Assembly: GCA_003008705.1 (NCBI GenBank)
Contig: PDUO01000003.1
Span: 311,891 to 375,890, forward strand
Source of the DNA: Pezicula radicicola
Taxonomy: Eukaryota > Ascomycota > Leotiomycetes > Helotiales > Dermateaceae
Direction: 5' to 3'
DNA length: 64,000 nt
This document shows positions 55,941-64,000 of the stretch, piece after piece (positions within the stretch are counted from its first letter, which is position 1; each line of letters opens with the position of its first letter). Made by a program: the position numbers and the translations under genes. The notes below the pieces were generated by a model. That model saw only the letters and a list, made by a program, of their open reading frames with translations. It ran no database searches and was not told where the DNA came from.

Positions 55941-58670
55941 TCAAGCAGCCAGCTCCGACACGCTATTCCCTTCCAATTCAGATACCTCTGTATTACCACC
56001 ACCACCATCACCATCACCATTACCACCGATATCCATACCCATACCCAACCCTCGCCCCCTATCCCCAGAAAACACAAAATCTTTCTCCCTAAACGCCGTC
56101 CAAAACTCATGACAATCATTAACATCATAAAACTCTATAACCAGTCCCTTAATACTCCTCCCTGCCCCACCAAATTGAATCCCAGAACCTTGACCATCCG
56201 CCAATTTCCCAAAATCAGCATTACAACCAGTACTAGATTCTATAGATCCAATAGTACTAACACTACCTTGTGTATTCCTCCTCCTATCTCTCATTCCCGA
56301 AAGAGAAAGAGATCTCCCATCCCAACTCTCAAGTTCCAGAATTTTTTTCTTCGGTTCCTTCGGTTCTTTGAACAGAGAAATAGGCCATTGAACAAAGCCT
56401 TGTTTTTGATTGCTTTCTCTGTCTTTGAGGGTTCGGAAATACAGTAGGGATTTTTGGGAGGTGAAATTGTCGGTTAAAAGGTGGAGGGTTGATTCTCTGG
56501 TTTGGATTTCTCTTTGGGGGAGGGATTTTATGTGGTGGATGTTTTTTAGAAGGAGGATTTTGGAGTGGAGGAGGCGTTCTTGGAAGGTTATGAAATCTAT
56601 TATTCGCATGTGTAAGTAGCCTTATCTTAGAATGGGGAGGAAATTGTGGAATATAGCAACGATGGGAGGGGAAGTGACTGTTGAGATACGGTCGGTTAAG
56701 TATTTACCTTTTTCATTAAAGAATTGATATATCATAGCTACATTCTTGAATCGTTTTACTGTGCTTCCTTTGGTGATTTTGAGGTTATGAGAACCTTGGA
56801 ATTGGACGCGAAATCGATGGCTTCTATCTATGTGTGTGTTGTCTAGGAATGGCTTCATTGACGATTCACTGGGAAATAGATTAGGTGTTTTTATGACTGT
56901 GTGTCGGAATTCCTTGAGTCCATCTTGAGACCAGGAGGTTATTGATTCGATTTCGCCGTCTTCGAAGGGTGTTATTGAGTGGATGAAGCATTTTATTGTT
57001 TCGATGCCGTAGTTTCTGTTGTGAAGTTAATGAGGGAAGGTCTGTTTTAATTTAGTTCTGTATTAAGGACGTGAGGACTTACATCCCAACTGGTATATGG
57101 TGTGGTAGGAGGATGGAAGCGGGTGGACTTGGTGACGTGGTTGAGGAAGGACTTCGAATATGTCGTGGTGATCTGGATTGTTGGGTTGGTGACGATGACG
57201 CATATCCGTACCCTCTTTCTGTCTCTGGACTTCCATATATTGAACCTGGACTTGATAAGAAGGGTCCTGGTGGAGAGATAGACATTGGAGAATGCGAGAT
57301 GGAAGCTCTTGAGGATGTACCGATTGGAATGGGTGCTGATGTAGCAGAATTATCTATCCTTGTGGAATTCCGTCTCGTTGGCTCTTGACTCGAATTTCCA
57401 TGTCCTGTGAGAAAATGAGTAGTAGGCTCTTGATTCGAGGAGCTTTCAGTAAGAAGATGGCCCGGATGCAAGATTTCTCTTTCGATTCTCTCTCCCAGCA
57501 AATTCCACGCATTGATCTCCTGCTCCAAAGTATTTTGAGGATCGATCGGCGAGTGAAATTGTGCCGGATCGAGTGTTGGAAACTTCTGAATCCCAACTGC
57601 ATACCCGAGTTCGTTTCGCATAGTGCGTAGTCGTTGGATGAGTGGTGAAACAGAAGATGCTATGTCTTCTCTGGAGACTGAGGAGTTCTCGCTCGTTATT
57701 GTGTCGATGGTCTCCACGCGACGTGGACCTATCCGCATCGAGAGGTTGTCTAGTCTCCGTGATATCAGGTCACTATCACTTTCGCTCTGACCGAAAGCTC
57801 GGGAGTCGAGATTGAAGGGTGCGTATAATGATGCTTCTCCATTGTCGTTATTGTTAGGCCTCCATGGTAGCTGACTTAATCGCGGCCCAGCTTCGATTGC
57901 ACGGAAAGGTTGTGGCGGAAGTAAGGCTTGTTCAAATTGTTTGAGCATTGGATAATCGATCTCATGTATTTGGCTACCGGACTCCAGTGGATGAGTAACT
58001 CTCTTCAGGTTGAATGTGATGAGAGAAACTAATTCGAGGTGTGATATGACTAGCTTGTGGTTGGACGAGATTAACTCTGAGTTACGGGACCTAAATGAAC
58101 AGTAAGTATTTATGAGACTATTATTTATTTAATCCCGAAGGTGGTCCAAACTTACTGTATATCATGTATATCGCGGACGATATCATTTGTGTCGGTCGCT
58201 AAGCTGTGCGATGCGGCGGTAACATCGTAGTTCGCAACTTGCAAGAACATCAACAATTTCTCTTTCAGTCGAGAAACCACTCTTCTCTCAAGAGGCCATT
58301 CCACATGCTCATAAAGAAGTTGTAATTGTTGCCCAGTAAACTTAGCCTTCCTCAACCAAGTAGATCTTCCGTCCCTGACGGCTCTCGTACTCGGATTCGC
58401 AGTTTGTATTAACCTCATGTGCTTCTTCACAAAAGCTGTACACTCGTCTCTTAACTGTTGATGCGCTTTTGCAAGGTTGTTGTTCCTCTGTGAAGCATCC
58501 TTTCTCTTCTCCCAATCTTCTAGGCATCCAATGATGGACGAGAATTCTTGGAAGAACTGCCGAGCCTCTGCTTTCGCATTTAATGGACCATCGGAGACTG
58601 AGTTGTAGACATTCCACACGACTGTGATACCAGCTATGATATCACCAACGGACCATCCGATAGGTATCAT
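55941..58670 (-). CDS. Large uncharacterised protein with a STAND-like N-terminal helical domain (828 aa)
   Basis: Four exons: 58156-58670, 57083-58090, 56708-57015 and 55941-56596; phases close exactly to 829 codons. Residues 1-170 (IGWSVGDIIAGITVVWNVYN, then FFQEFSSIIGCLEDWEKR, helical with a basic end) resemble the N-terminal domain found in fungal NACHT/STAND and Helo-like proteins. There is no P-loop, so it is not itself an NTPase. The middle is low-complexity Ser/Pro/Arg (ISHSPMSISPPGPFLSSPGS). The third and fourth exons look ordered (RSHRFRVQFQGSHNLKITKG; MIYQFFNE; DFITFQERLLHSKILLLK). The end is a Gly/Asp run (GLGMGMDIGGNGDGDGGGGN) encoded by trinucleotide-repeat-like DNA near 55995-56045. 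Family not recognised; a signalling or adaptor role is only a guess. Confidence 0.65.
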
Positions 58671-59968
58671 TGTGGCGAATTATAGACGTATCAATCCTCA
58701 TCAAGAGGGTCCATGAATATAGGTTGGGCAAGTTACAAAAGGACAGTCGGAAGACAAGGCTCGATAGTGTTTAGGCTGATTGTTCGGGCCTTGGTCCAGA
58801 TCTGGTCTTCCAGAAATGATTGGCTCTTGGTTCGACTAACTAATCGATGTGACAGCGGCGATCGCTGGGAAGGGCTTATGCTCGTGTGAGTGATGAGATT
58901 CAGTAGAGCATAGACGATTCTCTCAGCGGATTGCTGTTTTGTGGTTCCTGGAGCGTTAAATGCAATTGTTACTGTGAGTGCAGGCGGCAATTTCCACGAA
59001 GTTGTATGCTACCTGGAGCCAAGCCCAGAGTGTAGTCCTGCGAGTGCGTATGACAGCTGGTTAGTGCATAATATGGTGCTGTGCCTCTTGTCCCGCAGGT
59101 CCTTACTATAATCGGTGAGTCGATGAAGCCTCTGGCTCGAAATACTGTAGTAAACCACACATAAATATGGTTTTCAGGGCCACGGGACGTAAAAAGGGGC
59201 ACATGTTTGCTATGTGGTCGTTTTTGGCTTCTCTCTTTCCTCGCTTATTTGGCGCGCCCAGAAATCAGAAATAAGCGAATGATTTAGGGAGGACGACCCC
59301 ACGTGTCTGGGCAACTGGAGGTCACTTCTCGATCTATTTCAGCCCTATATTTACCCCGCTATCTTTATTGATTGCTTGTTCCCTAAAATTACATGCGTAT
59401 AAAGAGTAAATATTATCGTACGACATATATATATATCTTGATTGACACTTTTTATAAATCAGATTATCTCACAACTCGAGTAAATCTCGAAGTCCAAAAT
59501 ACAAAGGATCGAGATCGTGGCGTGCAATTTGAAACACGCCCTAATTTACTTGTAATTGACGACCAAAAAATCGCGCATATTTGTCAATATATCTACAGGG
59601 TGTCATCAGCAGCTTTCCTCCGTATCTGCCTCAAGATGCGCAAAACATCGCTTGAAGGTTCTAAGTGTGGCAGTGCTGACGCCACCAGAATATGTCAGGC
59701 TCTCTCCATCTCAGCCTTGTCGAAGGCTACAGCTTCAAAGCTCCTCTGACTCCCCGAACAATATCTTGCTTGAAACTCACTCTCTAAACTTCATTATGCT
59801 ATCAATCTCTTGTTATCATCTATTGAAACATAATACATCTTAAAAGCATTGCCGTACATACTCCAAAGACAACTGGGCCGCTCGGTTAATTCTCAGCATT
59901 TTCAGCAAGAAATATCCCTTTACGTACAGCAAGGCTAGAGACAGACTAGTCAACAACAGATAGAAAAT
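58671..59968. other. Divergent intergenic region; promoter of the phosphate transporter
   Basis: 1.3 kb between two divergent starts. A weak open frame at 59393-59749 lacks family features. The right end carries the transporter leader. One CACGTG is annotated separately. Confidence 0.45.
59300..59305. promoter_or_regulatory. CACGTG element upstream of the PHO84-like gene
   Basis: CACGTG, the core bound by Pho4/NUC-1 bHLH regulators of phosphate-starvation genes in yeast and Neurospora, lies 664 bases before the ATG. The same hexamer occurs elsewhere in the window (for example 3585, 12424, 17505 and 50725), so its presence alone is weak evidence. Confidence 0.35.
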
Positions 59969-62334
59969 ATGGTTCTATGGGGTTTCAGATGGCTCAAGCT
60001 ATTTCTCAATCCATATGCAGACGACGAATTTGAGCATATCAGTGTTAGTACCTACCAAACACATATAACAAACACATCTAATCCATTCCCAACAGGAATC
60101 CGACCGCAGAGTTTACATCATAGGTCGACTTGAGCATGCATCATTTTCAGAATGGTCTTGGGTGATAATCGTAGCAGGAGTAGGGTTCTTCACAGATTCA
60201 TACTCCATTTTTGCAATCAATATGGTGGTACCTATGTTAGGAATTATCTACTATAGTGATTCTCCTAACAACGGAGTTTTCCCACACAACTACGAGACGG
60301 CCTTGGGTGTCGTGACCCTTGGAGGCTCGATCATAGGACAGATTGGTTTCGGAATTGGAGCTGATCTTTGGGGAAGAAGAAAGATGTATGGCTTGGAGTT
60401 GATTATTACTATCGGTTCAACTCTAGGTGTTGTCATGTCTTCTAATGGTACCCATGGATCAATGTCCATTATTGTATGGCTTCTGGTGTGGCGTTTTGTA
60501 CTTGGGATAGGCATCGGAGCAGATTATCCATTGAGTGCTGTGATATGCGCAGAGTAAGTCTTTGGTTACTGTTACTTCAAAGAAAGTGTACTAATAGTTG
60601 TCAGATTTGCCCCAAACCGGCTCCGAGGAAAAATGTTAACAGCAGTCTTTATGTGTCAACCTCTCGGTCAACTCGCCGCAACTCTCGTAACACTCATTGC
60701 TTTAGTAAACCAAAGACACGGACTTCCGGCGAACGCAACTATTTCCCCAAGCCAGGCAGATCAGCCAAATCAACCTCTTGTAAATTGCGATGACGAATGT
60801 TTGAGAACTTTGGATTCAATCTGGAGATGGGTCATTGGTGTAGGCGTCATCCCAGCTGTCATTGCCCTATGGTTCCGTCTCACAATAATCGAGTCACCAC
60901 GCTACACAGCCGACGTTGCAAGAGATAGTAGAAAAGCTGCAAGTGAGCTTAATAGGTACCTATTACCGCAATTGGTGGAAAGTGATTCAGCATCAACTAC
61001 ATCTGTGGATATGGCAACGGAGATGCATCCACTCAGTCAGAGGAGCTCAGCTGCTATTGCTAGCGAGGAAGATATCGTCAATCGAGAATCAGCACCGTCA
61101 CTTTACAGAAACGAAGACTATGTGAATAGGTCTATAGACGAAAATCAGCTTGAAGATATCAATTTGGAGAGAGCACCGCAGATGAAGCCTCCACCAGAAC
61201 CTTCTTGGAAAGATTTTAAGCAGTATTTTTGGTATGATGGAAACCTCCGCACACTTATTGCAACCTCGCTCTGTTGGTTCTTTGTAGATTTGGTACGTTT
61301 TCTCTTCATCTTCTACACAATTTATTCCTCTACATCATATATTCCTACTCATTTTCTGTCCCTGAAACAGCCAATACTAATACCCACCTCTTACAGCCAT
61401 TCTACGGTCTCGGAATGAACTCCCCAAAGATAATCACCCAAATCTGGTACGGAAACCGGTCACCACCCACTTCAATCTACTCCCTCATGATCTCAGACAT
61501 CTGGCAATCACTCGCCATAGTCTCCGTTGGCGCCATAACAGGCTGTATCATAACATTCATAGCAATCGACAGACTAGGTCGCCGCAACATTCAAATAATC
61601 GGCTTTTTCTGGCTCTTCATCCTTTTCATTATAATTGGAGCTTCTTTCAACCATCTAATTAAGATCGGCGGCCAAGCAGCAATTGTAGTCCTTTACATCC
61701 TCTGCCAAATCTTCTTCAACTTCGGTGAGTCTGCCCGTCCATTCCTGTTAAATTAACCTTGCTCTTTCTCCATCTTAGTAATTGAGGTTCTGATATGTTT
61801 TACCATACTGTAGGTCCAAACACAATAACCTACATCCTACCCGCCGAACTCTTCCCAACCCGCTACCGCGGCTTCTGTCATGGCTTCTCCGCCGCAGCAG
61901 GAAAACTAGGTTCCGTAGTAGCTCAACTATTCCTCGCATACGTAGAATACGGGTCAGGATCCAACGCAGTAACATATACAAACATTCCGCTCTGGCTCCA
62001 AAACTCTTTACTTATATTCTCGAGTTTCATGTTGCTAGGACTTGCTGTAACGGTGTTTTGGATCCCTGGTGCTGAGTTGGGTGCGGATGGCGAGGTGAAG
62101 ACTTTAGAAGTGTGGGCGGTTGGACGTGATTTAAATGGGTTTGCTGAGTCTTGGGGAGCGAGGACTTTTGCGGCTTTTTGGAGATGGGCGGCGAGGGGGG
62201 TTGATACTGTACTTCTTTGGTTGGATAAAGCTACTGGTGGTGACGAGGCTGAGACGAGAGAGGCGGCTAGGGAACAGGAGATGGTTGAGAGACAGCGGCA
62301 GGAGTCTAGGCAGGAACAGTTAGGCGGATTGTAA
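59969..62334 (+). CDS. PHO84-like phosphate:H+ symporter (689 aa)
   Basis: Five exons: 59969-60043, 60096-60553, 60605-61292, 61397-61724 and 61814-62334; phases close exactly to 690 codons. Twelve helices can be traced. Family signatures are WSWVIIVAGVGFFTDSYSIF in helix 1, GIGADLWGRRKMYG, VLGIGIGADYPLSAVI then CAEFAPNRLRGKM, and LPAELFPTRYRGFCHGFSAA with AGKLGS after it. These mark the PHO84/PHO-4 phosphate:H+ symporter family of MFS plasma-membrane carriers. The central cytosolic loop (about residues 300-378) is long and Ser/acidic-rich (ASTTSVDMATEMHPLSQRSS), and the C-terminal tail is Arg/Glu-rich. Such proteins import phosphate under starvation and may signal to PKA. Which of the several fungal PHO84 paralogues this is cannot be settled. 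Confidence 0.9.
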
Positions 62335-62768
62335 TTTAAATTTTGCTTTTGGAAAGTACATACATAATAATACTCTGCGACTAAAATTATACCAGGCATT
62401 GCCATACGACTGAATCCTAGAGTTATAAAATATGGTCAGGGAAACTACTCGAGGCAGCGTGGAGAGAGTAAGGACAATTGCGTAAAGGACATTATGATGC
62501 CATCCAATTATTGCCATTGCTCTTAACGCTTCATATCACTTATATGAATGCTAATAGACACTTTCCAATGTGAAATCTGAAAAGGCTAAAAGATTCTAGG
62601 AAGCAAGCAAACAGGTAGCGAAAATGGAAAGGACTCAAAAGCTATGAATAGTCTTGACTGACAAGATGTTGGATGTAAGTCTGTAAGATGGAAACTTGCA
62701 TCTGTCCATATTGAACCTTCTTACCTCTATGCAGATACGGCTTTCTTTGTAGCTGATTAAGTATGAAA
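62335..62768. other. Convergent intergenic region
   Basis: Between the 3' ends of the phosphate transporter and the transcription-factor gene. Nothing recognised. Confidence 0.45.
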
Positions 62769-64000
62769 TCACCATGGCCGAGAACAAAGACTGCGGACTC
62801 CTTCCATGCCAAGTTTTCCGCCTCGTTGCGCATGTGAGATTGACGGTAACGCTCGAGCAAGATGGCAATCTCCAAGTTTACTTGAAATCCAGTCCATATA
62901 GATTGTATCATCGGTCTCAATACCGGCCATAAAGAGCGCCCATTGCAATCTTGCACTAACAACCACTGATCTTGCCTGGGACGTACGTCGTGCACATCTT
63001 AATAGAGATGTGACCAATAGGCGTCGTTTATCTGCTGTTCCACTCTCCAGAGATCTTGCGGGAAAACAGCGAAGATTGTAGATATGTACAGCGTGGAAGT
63101 GGCTCAATACTAAATCGGCCATGTCAAGCATTGGGCTACGTACATCCACATTGCTCTCCACCAGCTGAAATAAGGAAGCATATATCTAGATGATCATGGT
63201 AAGCCAAACAGTGGCCACAATGTACAGATAATGGCGCTTAAGTATGAGGATGAAAAGTGATTAAGAGATTTCCACGAACCCTTTCCAGATTTTCAAAGTC
63301 CTCCTCAATAGCGTCAAACTGGGTAATGTTGTTTTGCTTCAAGGCAATATTTATTCGGTGTAGCAGGATAGCTGCTTCGAAATGGAGGTCCAAAACGGCG
63401 AATTTTTCAATGTCATCAAGTAGCTCTATGGCAGGATAACTTTCTCCAAAATATGTTTCCAATGACGGTTTCGATATCTGATAGATTCTGTTAACAATAA
63501 CTTTTCTAGCACACAAGAGACTGGCGAAGGCCCCGCCTGCATAGTAAAATTCAGCCTCGATGTCGGAGTAGAGAAACATTATCATCAATTTCGCCAGCAA
63601 GCTATCCCTCTTGGGGTCAGGCAAGAATATAGGCATGTCAACTATGTTGTCATGCCGTTCAGTGAAGATGTCCTCAAGCAAAGAATGTGTTTGCACATAG
63701 TTAGTCACGGCAAGATTCAGCTGCTTCAACCCCTGCAATCCCTTTTCGCCGCCAATGGTCTGATAAATGATTTGCAATAGAAAGAAAGCTGCCATTGTCG
63801 TACCATGGTCCACCACCGTGTCGTTCATACATGCGATTAGCAATTTCGAGCCGTGAATGAAATGTGTCCTCCCAAATAACCAATGGTTTTTCTTTGATGA
63901 GTAACGAAACATGTTAGCCAGAGAAACTGCAAGGATTAGATGCGTGATTGTGGGATCTTCGGCGCCCCAGTGGAGGATCATTGCAAAAGTAGACCAGCAC
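62769..64000 (-). CDS. Fungal-specific transcription factor domain protein, C-terminal part (5' end outside the window)
   Basis: The frame runs off the right edge on the minus strand, so the DNA-binding end is not visible. The main exon (about 63280-64000) reads ITHLILAVSLANMFRYSSKK, then MAAFFLLQIIYQTIGGEKG and LLAKLMIMFLYSDIEAEFYY. A final exon (62769-63167) reads ADLVLSHFHAVHIYNLRCFP and SARLQWALFMAGIETDDTIY, ending KLGMEGVRSLCSRPW. The WxLFMAGIET and LGMExVR motifs are typical of the C-terminal half of Zn2Cys6 regulators with the fungal_trans_2/DUF3468 domain. The intron before the last exon (acceptor TTTCAG before CTGGTGGAG) has no ideal donor; GTTCGT after GAAAGG is the best in-phase choice. 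Another open frame at 62642-62995 overlaps the end but reads out of phase with the family, so I treat it as a shadow. Confidence 0.7.

Noticed and set aside
62642..62995. Open frame as the C-terminus of the transcription factor
   Set aside because: The other frame carries the family ending (LFMAGIET then LGMEGVRSL) and stops at 62769, so this longer frame is a shadow.
1..64000. tRNA or rRNA genes
   Set aside because: I looked for B-box-like GTTCGA sequences with matching acceptor stems and found no convincing tRNA; a covariance-model scan would settle this.

Overview
This window looks like nuclear DNA of a filamentous ascomycete (Pezizomycotina). Genes are split by short introns (about 50-100 bp) with GTRNGT donors, CTAAC/CTGAC-type branch sites and AG acceptors. 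Family content is typically fungal: Zn2Cys6 and bZIP-DUF3425 regulators, a NACHT STAND protein, LaeA-like methyltransferase remains, PHO84-like and sugar-porter MFS transporters, and RAD7/RAD16. Gene style and family mix suggest a leotiomycete such as Sclerotiniaceae, but that is an inference. One N at 1999 shows this is draft sequence, so isolated frameshifts could be assembly errors. Exon boundaries were deduced by eye and mostly checked by codon-phase closure; there is no transcript evidence.

Layout. 0-7 kb: the tail of a DHA-type MFS drug transporter, then a decayed LaeA-like methyltransferase, a small hypothetical gene and a decayed metallophosphatase, then 2.7 kb with no recognisable gene. 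7-14 kb: a small ABM-fold protein, a DUF5672 type II membrane protein, a four-exon bZIP/DUF3425 regulator and an RgpF-like membrane glycosyltransferase. 14-26 kb: a NACHT STAND protein, a small protein with a 39-residue periodic MPG motif, an O-methyltransferase, an aminotransferase pseudogene broken by a 297-bp MITE-like insertion, and a Zn2Cys6 regulator. 26-33 kb: a fucosyltransferase-like type II membrane protein, then the most unusual element: thirteen copies of a 43-bp core separated by variable spacers, with no convincing gene. 33-44 kb: a sugar transporter, then RAD16 and RAD7 side by side and divergently transcribed; these encode partners of one nucleotide-excision-repair complex. 44-50 kb: a decayed membrane-protein gene, a GT32 glycosyltransferase and a secreted protein with seven apple/PAN-like modules. 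50-56 kb: AT-rich DNA surrounding one GC-richer oxidoreductase gene with an in-frame TAG, plus ankyrin remains. 56-64 kb: a large uncharacterised protein, a PHO84-like phosphate transporter and the C-terminal part of another fungal transcription factor.

Themes. (1) Decay: several pseudogenes carry CAA/CAG to TAA/TAG stops, the change expected from repeat-induced point mutation at CpA sites. (2) Repair: the RAD16-RAD7 pair shares a 758-bp intergenic region, and the RAD7 start codon appears to be assembled by splicing (AT|G), with AUG-UAG in the unspliced RNA. (3) Surface and secretory glycosylation: four membrane-anchored glycosyltransferase-like proteins and a modular secreted protein lie within 50 kb. 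(4) The 43-bp core array is the best candidate for something undescribed.
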